NCBI RefSeq assembly: GCF_003966155.1
Contig: NZ_RXNS01000008.1
Location: forward strand, 62,001-126,000
Length of the DNA stretch: 64,000 nucleotides
Source: Halomonas nitroreducens
GTDB taxonomy: Bacteria; Pseudomonadota; Gammaproteobacteria; Pseudomonadales; Halomonadaceae
Direction: 5' to 3'
The notes under the pieces were generated by a model that saw only the letters and a list, made by a program, of their open reading frames with translations, ran no database searches and was not told the origin of the DNA. Both the position numbers and the translations under genes were made by a program. Shown piece by piece: positions 1 to 7,246 of the stretch (position 1 is the first letter of the stretch; each line of letters starts with the position of its first letter).

Positions 1-85
1 CGGCCGGGGCGAGGCCGATCCCGGCAGCCTCGCCGTGGCCGTGGCGCTGGCTGCCGACATGGCCCGCCGCGGCGGGCACGCCTGA
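1..85 (+). CDS. pdxA: 4-hydroxythreonine-4-phosphate dehydrogenase PdxA, C-terminal end (partial)
   Basis: Only the last 27 codons are in the window; the gene starts upstream of base 1. The frame reading GRGEADPGSLAVAVALA and ending in TGA at 83-85 matches the usual PdxA C-terminus (a GxGxADxGS turn followed by a terminal helix). PdxA makes the amino-ketone precursor of pyridoxine phosphate. The call is supported by rsmA, apaG and apaH following directly, the gene order known from E. coli and other gammaproteobacteria. The fragment is too short to judge anything else. Confidence 0.75.
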   Translation, partial: GRGEADPGSLAVAVALAADMARRGGHA

Positions 86-132
86 GGCGCCGTAGCGGCG
101 CGTCGGATCGAATCGAACAGAAGGACACAGTC

Positions 133-945
133 ATGGCATCCCGCCCCCAGGGTCATCGCGCCCGCAAGCGCTTCGGCCAGAATTTCCTGCGTGACCCCGG
201 CATCATCTCGCGGCTGGTGCGGGCCATCGGTGCCCGCCCCGGCGAGCGGCTGGTCGAGATCGGCCCCGGCCAGGGCGCCCTCACCGAGCCGCTGCTCGAG
301 GCGGCGGGCGGCCACCTCGAGGTGATCGAGCTGGACCGTGATCTCATCCCGGGGCTGCGCGTGCAGTTCTTCGACCAGCCGGGCTTCGTCATCCACGAGG
401 GCGACGCCCTCAAGGTCGACTTCCGCGCCCTGCGCGGCGACGGGCCGCCGCTGCGGGTGGTGGGCAGCCTGCCCTACAACATCTCCACGCCGCTGATCGG
501 CCACCTGCTCGAGGCCGGCGACGCCGTGGCCGACATGCACTTCATGCTGCAGAAGGAAGTGGTGGAGCGCCTCGCCGCCCCGCCCGGCGGGGCCGATCGC
601 GGTCGCCTCTCGGTGCTCGCCCAGTACCACTGCCGGGTCGAGTCGCTGTTCACGGTGCCGCCGGAGGCCTTCGTGCCGCGGCCCAAGGTGGAGTCGGCCA
701 TCGTCCGGCTGACCCCCCACGCGAGCCTGCCCCAGACGGCCCGGGACGAGGCGCTGCTGTTCCAGGTGGTGCGCGAGGCCTTCGCCCAGCGGCGCAAGAC
801 CCTGCGCAACAATCTCAAGGGGCGCCTCGCCGCCGGCGATCTGGAGGCCCTGGGCATCGACCCGGGTCGCCGCCCCCAGACCCTCACGGTGGAGGAATTC
901 GTGCGTATCGCCAATCACCTGTCCGCGGAAGGGGAGGCGCCATGA
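133..945 (+). CDS. rsmA: 16S rRNA (adenine1518-N6/adenine1519-N6)-dimethyltransferase RsmA (KsgA)
   Basis: This 270-residue enzyme dimethylates two adjacent adenosines in helix 45 of 16S rRNA using SAM, late in 30S assembly. The N-terminal RKRFGQNFL signature, SAM-binding VEIGPGQGALTEPLL (residues 41-55) and the C-terminal FVPRPKVESAIVRL segment are all clear. One oddity is that the motif usually written NLPY reads SLPY at residues 112-115, so the Asn that faces the target adenine is Ser. Ser is tolerated at this position in other adenine methyltransferases, so activity is likely. The stop overlaps the apaG start (ATGA), implying translational coupling. An AGAAGGACACAGTC stretch before the ATG supplies the ribosome binding site. 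Confidence 0.96.
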   Translation: MASRPQGHRARKRFGQNFLRDPGIISRLVRAIGARPGERLVEIGPGQGALTEPLLEAAGGHLEVIELDRDLIPGLRVQFFDQPGFVIHEGDALKVDFRALRGDGPPLRVVGSLPYNISTPLIGHLLEAGDAVADMHFMLQKEVVERLAAPPGGADRGRLSVLAQYHCRVESLFTVPPEAFVPRPKVESAIVRLTPHASLPQTARDEALLFQVVREAFAQRRKTLRNNLKGRLAAGDLEALGIDPGRRPQTLTVEEFVRIANHLSAEGEAP

Positions 946-1331
946 CCCCGTCATCGCTGGGCGACGAGATCCGCGTCGACGTCGAGCCCGCCTTCCGGGA
1001 GGACGAGTCGGCGCCGGAGGAAGAGCGCTTCGTGTTCAGCTATACCATCACGGTGCACAACCATTCCGGGCACAGCATGCAGCTGCTGGCGCGCCACTGG
1101 AAGATCACCCAGGGCAGCGGCAAGGTGCAGGAGGTGCGCGGCAAGGGCGTGGTCGGCCAGCAGCCGATGATCGGCCCCGGCCAGACCTTTCGCTATACCA
1201 GCCGGGCTATCCTCGACGGCCCGGTGGGGGTGATGGAGGGCGCCTTCACCTGCGTCGACACCGCCACCCAGCGGCCGTTCGAGGTGGCCATCGCGCCCTT
1301 TCGCCTGGCCGGGCCCAACCAGGTGCACTGA
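942..1331 (+). CDS. apaG: ApaG domain protein
   Basis: A 129-residue protein of the ApaG/DUF525 family, an immunoglobulin-like beta-sandwich of about the usual 125 residues. The characteristic segments HNHSGHSMQLLARHWKI, VVGQQPMIGPGQTFRYTS and the hydrophobic GVMEGAF turn are present. Its biochemical role is not settled; in enterobacteria it is encoded with apaH and has been linked to Co2+ resistance or efflux phenotypes. It overlaps rsmA by 4 nt and is followed 32 nt later by apaH, so it lies within the pdxA-rsmA-apaG-apaH transcription unit. Confidence 0.93.
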   Translation: MTPSSLGDEIRVDVEPAFREDESAPEEERFVFSYTITVHNHSGHSMQLLARHWKITQGSGKVQEVRGKGVVGQQPMIGPGQTFRYTSRAILDGPVGVMEGAFTCVDTATQRPFEVAIAPFRLAGPNQVH

Positions 1332-1363
1332 GCGTCGTCATCCACTGTCGATACGGAGGGCCC

Positions 1364-2170
1364 ATGTCCACCTATGCCGTCGGCGACCTGCAGGGCTGCC
1401 ACGCCGAGTTCGTCGCCTTGCTCGAGCGCCTGGCCTTCGACCCCGACCGCGACCGGCTCTGGCTGGCCGGCGACCTGGTCAACAGGGGCCCGGGGTCGCT
1501 GGCCTGCCTGCGCGAAGTCCGGGCCCTCGGCGAGGCGGCCCGCGTGGTGCTGGGCAACCATGACCTGCACCTGCTGGCGGTGGCCCGGGGCGGGGCGCGA
1601 GCCAAGCGCAAGGACACCCTGGCGGCGATCCTCGAGGCGCCGGATCGGGAGGCGCTGCTCGACTGGCTGCAGAGCCGGCCGCTGGTGGTGCGCGATGGCG
1701 CCACCCTGATGAGCCATGCCGGCCTGCCCCCCCAGTGGGGACTCGACCAGGCCGAGCGCCTGGCGGCGGAGCTGGAGAGTGCCCTCGGCAGCGAGCGCTC
1801 CGGCGCCTTCCTGCGCGACATGTACGGCAACGAGCCGGCCTGCTGGCGCGACGATCTGGACGGCATCGATCGCCTGCGGGTGATCGTCAACACCTTCACC
1901 CGCATGCGCTTCATCGATGCCCGGGGCTGCCTCGACTTCGTCGCCAAGGAGGGACTCGACAGCGCCCCGCCGGGCTTCGCCCCCTGGTTCCAGTATCCCC
2001 GGGACGACGATCCCCGGCTGCTGTTCGGCCACTGGGCGGCGCTGCAGGGCACCACCCCGGGCAGCCGGGTACGGGCCGAGGCCCTGGACACCGGCTGCAT
2101 CTGGGGCGGCACCCTGACGGCGCTGCACCTGGAGAGCGGCAAGCGGATCAGCGTGCCCAGCCGCCACTGA
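1364..2170 (+). CDS. apaH: Symmetrical bis(5'-nucleosyl)-tetraphosphatase ApaH
   Basis: A 268-residue metallophosphoesterase that hydrolyses Ap4A symmetrically to two ADP and, in E. coli, also removes Np4 caps from RNA. The metal-binding motifs are clear at the N-terminus: GDLQGCHAE, then GDLVNRGPGS and GNHDLHLL, with MSHAGLPPQW further on. Length matches the family (E. coli 280). GGAGGG lies 4 nt before the ATG. The gene is in the same direction as apaG and 25 nt ahead of glpE, fitting one operon. Confidence 0.95.
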   Translation: MSTYAVGDLQGCHAEFVALLERLAFDPDRDRLWLAGDLVNRGPGSLACLREVRALGEAARVVLGNHDLHLLAVARGGARAKRKDTLAAILEAPDREALLDWLQSRPLVVRDGATLMSHAGLPPQWGLDQAERLAAELESALGSERSGAFLRDMYGNEPACWRDDLDGIDRLRVIVNTFTRMRFIDARGCLDFVAKEGLDSAPPGFAPWFQYPRDDDPRLLFGHWAALQGTTPGSRVRAEALDTGCIWGGTLTALHLESGKRISVPSRH

Positions 2171-2195
2171 ATTTCCCCTGCGACCCGGAGACCCC

Positions 2196-2525
2196 ATGAC
2201 CACCGCGACCTTCCAGCATCTGGACATCCCGACCCTCGGCGCCTGGCTCGAGGACGACCGGGTCCTGACCCTGGTCGATATCCGCGACCCGGCGAGCTTC
2301 GCCGCCGGCCACATCCCCGGCAGCCGGCATCTCGACAATGCTTCGGTGCCGGCCCTGCTGGCCGAGGCGCCCCGGGACACGCCGCTGGTGGTGGTCTGCT
2401 ACCACGGCCACTCCAGCCAGCAGGCCGCGGCCTGGCTGGCGGGCCAGGGGTTCGGCGAGGTCTACAGCCTCGACGGTGGCTTCACCGGCTGGCAGGTCCG
2501 CCACCCCGAGCGAGTGGAGGCCTGA
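2196..2525 (+). CDS. glpE: Thiosulfate sulfurtransferase GlpE (single-domain rhodanese)
   Basis: A 109-residue single rhodanese domain. The active-site loop CYHGHSSQQAA holds the persulfide-forming cysteine and is almost identical in pattern to E. coli GlpE; DIRDPASFAAGHIPGS and SLDGGFTGWQ are the other family motifs. It transfers sulfane sulfur from thiosulfate to thiol or cyanide acceptors in the cytoplasm. In E. coli glpE is with glpG/glpR; here it sits between apaH and cca, 3 nt before cca, so it is co-transcribed with unrelated housekeeping genes. Confidence 0.88.
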   Translation: MTTATFQHLDIPTLGAWLEDDRVLTLVDIRDPASFAAGHIPGSRHLDNASVPALLAEAPRDTPLVVVCYHGHSSQQAAAWLAGQGFGEVYSLDGGFTGWQVRHPERVEA

Positions 2526-2528
2526 GCC

Positions 2529-3677
2529 ATGTCGGGCCGCCGTGACGGCCTCCTCGAGGGGCTCGAGGTCTACCGTGTCGGCGGGGCGGTGCGCGACGCC
2601 CGGCTGGGCTGGCCGGTCACCGATGTCGACTGGGTGGTGGTCGGCGCCACCCCCGAGACCCTCACGCGACGTGGCTTCAAGCCCGTGGGGCGCGACTTCC
2701 CGGTGTTCCTGCACCCCGAGAGCCACGAGGAGTTCGCCCTGGCGCGCACCGAGCGCAAGTCGGGGCACGGCTACACCGGCTTCGAGGTTCATGCCAGCCC
2801 CGAGGTCTCCCTGGAGGAGGACCTGGCCCGTCGCGACCTGACCATCAATGCCATGGCCGAGACCCCGGAAGGCGAGCTCGTGGACCCCTACGGCGGGCTG
2901 GCCGACCTGCAGGCCCGGGTGCTGCGCCACGTCTCGCCGGCTTTCGTCGAGGATCCGCTACGGGTGCTGCGCACCGCCCGCTTCCTGGCGCGCTATGCCG
3001 GCCTCGGCTTCGTCATCGCCGAGGAGACCCGCGCGCTGATGCGGGAACTGGTGACCAGCGGCGAGCTCGCCCACCTGGTGGCCGAGCGGGTCTGGACCGA
3101 GACCGAGAAGGCGCTGGGCGAGCCCTGGCCCGACGTCTACTTCCAGGCCCTTCACGACTGCGGCGCCCTGGCGATACTGATGCCGGAGCTCGCCGCCGAC
3201 GCCGAGGCCCTGGACGAGGCCCTGGGCCGACTGCCACGCCTGCCCGACGACATTCCCCCTGACGAGGAGCCGCGCTGGCGCTGGGCCCGCCTGGTGGAGC
3301 ACCTGGATGACGAGGCGCGCGAGGCCCTGGCCGAGCGCCTGAAGCTGCCCAAGGCGCCGCGCCGGTTGGCCGACCAGGCGGCCATGACGCGCACGCTGGG
3401 CGCGGCGGCCCGGGCCGGCCGGCTGGATGGAGCGCGGGTGCTGGCCTGGCTCGACGGCATCGATGCCTGGCGGCGGGGGGAGCGGGTGGCGCCGCTGATC
3501 GCCCTGGTCAGCATGGACGATCCCGGCCTGGCCGAGGACCTGGCCCTGGCCTGGCGGCTGGCGGCGCAGATCCTGCCCAGGGGGCTGGTCGAGGAGGGCT
3601 ACAAGGGGCGAGGGCTGGGCGAGGAACTGGCCCGGCGGCGCCGGTCGGTGATCGACGAGGTATTGGCCGAGGACTGA
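2529..3677 (+). CDS. cca: CCA tRNA nucleotidyltransferase
   Basis: A 382-residue class II nucleotidyltransferase that adds or repairs the 3'-CCA end of tRNA from CTP and ATP. The catalytic head shows GGAVRD, the DVDWVVVG carboxylate pair, [10 protein letters not shown] and [13 protein letters not shown]. coli Cca is about 412 residues and carries a C-terminal HD phosphohydrolase domain; no HD metal-binding histidine cluster is visible in the C-terminal half here, so this is probably a form without 2',3'-cyclic phosphodiesterase activity. It starts 3 nt after glpE and converges on folK with only 3 nt between the stop codons. Confidence 0.93.
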   Translation: MSGRRDGLLEGLEVYRVGGAVRDARLGWPVTDVDWVVVGATPETLTRRGFKPVGRDFPVFLHPESHEEFALARTERKSGHGYTGFEVHASPEVSLEEDLARRDLTINAMAETPEGELVDPYGGLADLQARVLRHVSPAFVEDPLRVLRTARFLARYAGLGFVIAEETRALMRELVTSGELAHLVAERVWTETEKALGEPWPDVYFQALHDCGALAILMPELAADAEALDEALGRLPRLPDDIPPDEEPRWRWARLVEHLDDEAREALAERLKLPKAPRRLADQAAMTRTLGAAARAGRLDGARVLAWLDGIDAWRRGERVAPLIALVSMDDPGLAEDLALAWRLAAQILPRGLVEEGYKGRGLGEELARRRRSVIDEVLAED

Positions 3678-3680
3678 CCC

Positions 3681-4199
3681 TCAGTCCTCGCCGGACAGGG
3701 GGCGCCCGCGCCAGACGAAGGTCACCGGCCAGAGGGGCTGCTCGTCGGCGTCGAAGGCTTGCCACAGTACGCGATAGCGCTCGCCGGTGACCGGGTGACG
3801 GGTGTCGGGCAGTAGTTCCGCCAGGGGCCGCAGCACGAAGGCATGGTGCAGGATCTCGGCTCGTGGCAGCATCACGCCGTCATGCTCGCCGCTCAGGGTG
3901 TCCACGCTGAGCAGGTCGATATCCAGGGTGCGAGGGCTGAACTTGGGGCTGTTGGGGCGTCGACCGTTGGCGAACTCCAGCTGCTTGCACCAGGCCTGCA
4001 GCTCGCCCACCGACCAGTCGCTCTCGAACACCGCGACCAGATTGTAGAAATTGCGGCCGTCCTCGAAGCCTACCGGCTCGCTCTCGTAGACCCGCGACAC
4101 GCGCAGGGCCTCGAAGGTCTCGGCCAGGGCGTCGAGGCAGACCCGAACATGATGTTCCCGATCGATATTGCTGCCGATGCTGACGCTGACCCGAGCCAT
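3681..4199 (-). CDS. folK: 2-amino-4-hydroxy-6-hydroxymethyldihydropteridine pyrophosphokinase (HPPK)
   Basis: A 172-residue cytoplasmic enzyme that transfers pyrophosphate from ATP to 6-hydroxymethyl-7,8-dihydropterin in folate synthesis. VSIGSNIDRE near the N-terminus and the signature RTLDIDLL followed by HHAFVLRPLAEL are diagnostic. The start ATG (4199-4197) shares one base with the folB stop (TGATG), so the two folate genes are translationally coupled. The gene may also matter for the THF-dependent sarcosine oxidation encoded later in the window, but that is only a metabolic link. Confidence 0.95.
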   Translation of the reverse strand: MARVSVSIGSNIDREHHVRVCLDALAETFEALRVSRVYESEPVGFEDGRNFYNLVAVFESDWSVGELQAWCKQLEFANGRRPNSPKFSPRTLDIDLLSVDTLSGEHDGVMLPRAEILHHAFVLRPLAELLPDTRHPVTGERYRVLWQAFDADEQPLWPVTFVWRGRPLSGED

Positions 4200-4564
4200 C
4201 AGTGTCCCGCTCCCTGCTCGCCGCGCTCTATCCGCACGCCTACCGCGCCGGCGGCAGGCACCGCGCCGGGCTTGCGCAGGGTGAGACGCAGCCAGGGGAT
4301 GCCGAACTCCTGGCGCAAGGCCTCGGCGAGGCGCTCGGCGAAGGTCTCGACCAGCTCGAAGCTGTACTGTGCACCGAACTCGGCGATGCGTTCGCTGATC
4401 GCGGCGTAGTTCAGGGTCTGCGCGAGGTCGTCACCCGCCGCGGCCGGGCGGATGTCGGTGGCCAGCTCCAGGTCGAGCACCAGGGTCTGGGTCAGGGTGC
4501 GTTCCCAGTCGTAGACGCCGATCACGGTGTCGACCTTCAGCGCTTCGATCAGTACGAGATCCAT
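4199..4564 (-). CDS. folB: Dihydroneopterin aldolase FolB
   Basis: A 121-residue enzyme that converts 7,8-dihydroneopterin to 6-hydroxymethyldihydropterin and glycolaldehyde, the step before FolK. Family features are LIEALKVDTVIGVYDWER at the N-terminus, the catalytic-region LNYAAISERI, LVETFAERLAEAL and LRLTLRKPGAV. The open frame extends much further upstream, but the family-like N-terminus and the GGGGAG ribosome binding site place the start at 4564. It overlaps folK by one base. Divergent from plsY. Confidence 0.94.
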   Translation of the reverse strand: MDLVLIEALKVDTVIGVYDWERTLTQTLVLDLELATDIRPAAAGDDLAQTLNYAAISERIAEFGAQYSFELVETFAERLAEALRQEFGIPWLRLTLRKPGAVPAAGAVGVRIERGEQGAGH

Positions 4565-4717
4565 CGAGGGCTCCCCGAGCCGGTGGGCAGGACGGTGATA
4601 GTGCCGGATTGGCGGCCGATTGTACGACAGCGCGTCGCCAGACGACAGCGGCCGTCGGCTGTTCTGGCCGGGCCACGGCTGGCAGAATCGTGACCGAACC
4701 CTCCGCGAGACATCGTC

Positions 4718-5305
4718 GTGCTGGCACACCTCGAACTGACGCTGCCGTTGATGGCGCTGGGCTATCTCAGCGGCACCTGGCTCGGTGCCCTCACGGTCTG
4801 CCGGCTGGCCCGGGTGGGCGACCCCCGCCTGGCCGGCTCCGGCAATCCCGGCTTCTCCAACGTGCTGCGCCTGCACGGCCGTCGCCTGGCCCTGGCGACG
4901 CTGCTGGTGGATGCCACCAAGGGCATGCCGGTGCTCGGGCTGGCGATGCTGCTGGGTCTGCCACCCTGGTCTCAGGGCCTGGTCGGCCTGGGCGTGCTGC
5001 TGGGGCACAGCTACCCGGTCTGGTATCGCTTTCGCGGGGGCAAGGGCGTGGCCAGCGCCTTCGGGGTGATGTTGCTGCTGACGCCCTGGGTGGCGCTGTG
5101 CTGCGCGCTGTTGTGGTGCCTGCTGGCCTGGCGGATGCGTACCGCGGCCATCGCCTCGCTGGCCAGTGCTGCCGTGGCCCCCCTGGCCGCCGTCTGGCTG
5201 GCGCCAGGCTATGGCTGGGTGGTGATCGTCTTCACTCTGCTGGTGCTGGTGCGCCACGTGCTCAATATTCGCCGGCTGAGGCGCGGCGAGGAGCCGGGAC
5301 TATAA
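4718..5305 (+). CDS. plsY: Acyl-phosphate:glycerol-3-phosphate acyltransferase PlsY
   Basis: A 195-residue integral membrane enzyme that acylates glycerol-3-phosphate with acyl-phosphate, the first committed step of phospholipid synthesis with PlsX. The three cytoplasmic motifs are present: GSGNPGFSNVLR (usually GSGNPGATNVLR), GHSYPVWYRFRGGKGVASAF and RHVLNIRRLRRGEE, separated by about five hydrophobic spans. The start is taken as GTG at 4718 because the first membrane span begins immediately after it; the ribosome binding site is weak. The 3' flank runs into the hairpin and heptamer block shared with tsaD. Confidence 0.92.
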   Translation: MLAHLELTLPLMALGYLSGTWLGALTVCRLARVGDPRLAGSGNPGFSNVLRLHGRRLALATLLVDATKGMPVLGLAMLLGLPPWSQGLVGLGVLLGHSYPVWYRFRGGKGVASAFGVMLLLTPWVALCCALLWCLLAWRMRTAAIASLASAAVAPLAAVWLAPGYGWVVIVFTLLVLVRHVLNIRRLRRGEEPGL

Positions 5306-5333
5306 GCTACCCGGCAACGCCGGGGCTTATCAG

Positions 5334-5418
5334 CTGGAAGAGCGGCGCTTCGCGCCTGGAAGAGCCGGGCTTCGCCCGTAGCTGGAAGATAGTCCGCTTC
5401 GCGGCCGTAAGCTGGAAG
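5334..5418. repeat. Three TTC-loop mini-hairpins separated by CTGGAAG boxes
   Basis: CTGGAAG occurs at 5334, 5356, 5382 and 5412 (spacings 22, 26 and 30 nt). Between successive boxes lies a perfect mini-hairpin with the same TTC loop but a different stem: GCGC/GCGC (5345-5355), CGGGC/GCCCG (5366-5378) and CCGC/GCGG (5394-5404). The stems differ while pairing is kept. CTGGAAG is the reverse complement of the unit of the array that begins at 5465, so this block faces the array in inverted orientation. It lies between the convergent plsY and tsaD genes. Confidence 0.8.
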
Positions 5419-5464
5419 CTTGAAGAAAAAACCCTTGCCTCGGGCTCTGGAGGCTACATGCTGC

Positions 5465-5590
5465 CTTCCAGCTTCCAGCTTCCAGCTTCCAGCTTCCAGC
5501 TTCCAGCTTCCAGCTTCCAGCTTCCAGCTTCCAGCTTCCAGCTTCCAGCTTCCAGCTTCCAGCTTCCAGCTTCCAGCTTCCAGCTTTCAG
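5465..5590. repeat. Tandem heptanucleotide array (CTTCCAG)17 plus one variant unit
   Basis: Seventeen perfect copies of CTTCCAG run from 5465 to 5583, followed by the one-base variant CTTTCAG (5584-5590). The T of the variant creates, on the minus strand, the TGA stop codon of tsaD (5589-5587). Because the unit is 7 bp and has no stop codon, every frame is open through it; on the tsaD strand it would encode a repeated KLEAGSW heptapeptide. It does not resemble CRISPR: there are no spacers. Confidence 0.97.
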
Positions 5591-6630
5591 CCTCCGTCAG
5601 GGGGCTGAAGCCCATCCATCGGCCAGCGCGGTACCGCCTGCATCTGGCCCGGCGCATCATGCTCCCCCGCGAGCAGGCGCTGAGCGCCCACATAGGCAAT
5701 CATCGCCCCGTTGTCGGTGCAGAAGCGCCCGCGGGGATAGTGAACCTCGGCGCCGCGCTTGGCGGCCTCCCGCTCCAGGCGTTCGCGCAGGCGACGGTTG
5801 GCGCTGACCCCGCCGGCCACCACCAGGCGCCGAAGGCCGGTCGCCTCCAGGGCCCGGCGGCACTTGATCGCCAGGGTGTCGACCACGGCGTCCTCGAAGG
5901 CCCGGGCCACGTCGGCTCGGGCTGACTCGTCCAGGGCGCCCTCGGCCTCGAGCCGGCGGATGGCGGTCAGGGTATGGGTCTTCAGCCCCGAGAAGCTGAA
6001 GTCCAGGCCGGGGCGGTCGGTCATGGGGCGCGGGAAGCGCAGCCGTGCCGGGTTGCCCGACTCGGCCAGGCGCGCCACCGCGGGGCCGCCGGGGTAGTCG
6101 AGACCGAGCATCTTGGCTGCCTTGTCGAAAGCCTCGCCGGCCGCATCGTCCACGGACTCACCGAGCAGCCGGTAGCGGCCCAGGCCTTCGACCTCCACGA
6201 GCTGAGTGTGGCCGCCTGAAACCAGCAGGGCCACGAACGGAAAGGCCGGCGGTGCATCCTCCAGCATGGGGGCCAGCAGGTGGCCCTCCATGTGGTGGAC
6301 GCCGAGCACCGGGATGTCCAGCGCCCGGGCCAGGCCGTGGGCGGTGCTGGCACCGACCATCAGCGCACCGACCAGGCCGGGACCGGCGGTATAGGCGATG
6401 GCATCGAGCTGGTGGCGCGTCAGGCCGGCCTCGTCCAGCACGCGCTGGATCAGCGGCAGCAGGCGCCGGGTGTGGTCGCGAGAGGCGAGCTCCGGCACCA
6501 CGCCGCCGTACTCGGCGTGCATGGCGATCTGGCTGTGGAGGACGTCGGCCGCGAGGCCACGCTCGGTGTCATAGATCGCGACGCCGGTCTCGTCGCAGGA
6601 AGTCTCGATGCCCAGTACACGCATGGTCAT
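5587..6630 (-). CDS. tsaD: tRNA N6-adenosine threonylcarbamoyltransferase TsaD
   Basis: A 347-residue ASKHA-fold enzyme that, with TsaB and TsaE, transfers the threonylcarbamoyl group to A37 of ANN-decoding tRNAs. The N-terminal [11 protein letters not shown], metal-binding [29 protein letters not shown] and [16 protein letters not shown] are all canonical. Length matches E. coli (337). The start is either 6630 or the in-frame ATG at 6624, which would match the E. coli N-terminus. The stop codon lies inside the last, degenerate unit of the heptamer array. Divergent from rpsU, as in E. coli. Confidence 0.96.
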   Translation of the reverse strand: MTMRVLGIETSCDETGVAIYDTERGLAADVLHSQIAMHAEYGGVVPELASRDHTRRLLPLIQRVLDEAGLTRHQLDAIAYTAGPGLVGALMVGASTAHGLARALDIPVLGVHHMEGHLLAPMLEDAPPAFPFVALLVSGGHTQLVEVEGLGRYRLLGESVDDAAGEAFDKAAKMLGLDYPGGPAVARLAESGNPARLRFPRPMTDRPGLDFSFSGLKTHTLTAIRRLEAEGALDESARADVARAFEDAVVDTLAIKCRRALEATGLRRLVVAGGVSANRRLRERLEREAAKRGAEVHYPRGRFCTDNGAMIAYVGAQRLLAGEHDAPGQMQAVPRWPMDGLQPPDGG

Positions 6631-6705
6631 GGCCTGTCAGCGGAAAATGGCGGCATTCTACGCCTTTTGGCCGGGCGGCGGCAGGGGCGTGGTCGGCGAA
6701 ACGGT

Positions 6706-6734
6706 TTGCATGGAGCAGTCGCGGCGACTAGAAT
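6706..6734 (+). promoter_or_regulatory. Candidate sigma-70 promoter for rpsU-dnaG-rpoD
   Basis: TTGCAT (6706-6711) is separated by exactly 17 nt from TAGAAT (6729-6734), a good match to the -35 and -10 consensus. It lies in the tsaD-rpsU divergent region about 165 nt before the rpsU ATG. The leader between them contains a possible CGACATC/GATGTCG stem (6771-6777 with 6814-6820). Confidence 0.6.
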
Positions 6735-6904
6735 ACTGTGCGCTGCAAGACTGGGTCGTGCGCCCGGGGGCGACATCCCGCGTTTTACCTCGTTTCGTTC
6801 CGGCTCGCCTGGCGATGTCGGTATTCCTCGATCGAGCGTGATGGGTGCCCCGGAAGGCGTGCGTTCAAACCGAACTCAAGTTTTCCAAGGTAGGTGAGTG
6901 CTTA

Positions 6905-7120
6905 ATGCCTTCTGTCAAAGTACGTGATAACGAGCCGTTTGACGTCGCACTGCGTCGCTTCAAGCGTTCCTGTGAAAAAGCCGGTGTTCTCTCCGAAGTT
7001 CGTCGTCGCGAGCAGTACGAGAAGCCGACCGCAGAGCGCAAGCGCAAGGCGGCCGCTGCCGTCAAGCGCCATGCCAAGAAGCTGCAGCGCGAGCGCAAGC
7101 GTTTCGAACGGCTCTATTGA
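6905..7120 (+). CDS. rpsU: 30S ribosomal protein S21
   Basis: The 71-residue S21 protein, same length as in E. coli, rich in Arg and Lys. It begins [20 protein letters not shown] and ends with a basic helix. It is needed for 30S initiation. The open frame extends 20 codons upstream but the family N-terminus and the AGGTAGGTGAG purine-rich stretch place the start at 6905. It is the first gene of the macromolecular synthesis operon rpsU-dnaG-rpoD. Confidence 0.97.
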   Translation: MPSVKVRDNEPFDVALRRFKRSCEKAGVLSEVRRREQYEKPTAERKRKAAAAVKRHAKKLQRERKRFERLY

Positions 7121-7170
7121 TCCGTACTGGAGTCGGCCGGCGTTCTCGCGGGCCGTCTCGGGAGGGACGC

Positions 7171-7220
7171 CAAGCGGCCGCCAATCGGTGGCCGCTTGTT
7201 TTTGCGCCGTTTTTCGGCGC
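7171..7220 (+). terminator. rpsU-dnaG intercistronic terminator with a second hairpin behind it
   Basis: A 12-bp stem (7171-7182 with 7187-7198, one G-T pair, loop AATC) is followed by TTTTT (7199-7203), a strong intrinsic terminator. It is followed at once by a second perfect hairpin, GCGCCG-TTTTT-CGGCGC (7204-7220). A partial terminator between rpsU and dnaG is known in E. coli, where it keeps primase expression low relative to S21. Confidence 0.9.
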
Positions 7221-7246
7221 GTTGTCTTCAATGTCTGGATTGCCCG

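Noticed and set aside
5465-5590. CRISPR array
   Set aside because: Units are 7 bp and directly adjacent with no spacers; no cas genes are present.
5454-5699. Open frames encoding WKLEAGS or LPASSFQ repeats over the heptamer array
   Set aside because: A stop-free 7-bp unit is open in every frame, so the repeats arise automatically; no start signals or conserved flanks support translation.
4609-5925. 438-codon plus-strand frame over plsY and the heptamer array
   Set aside because: It is out of frame with plsY, which has all family motifs, and passes through the repeat and antisense tsaD.
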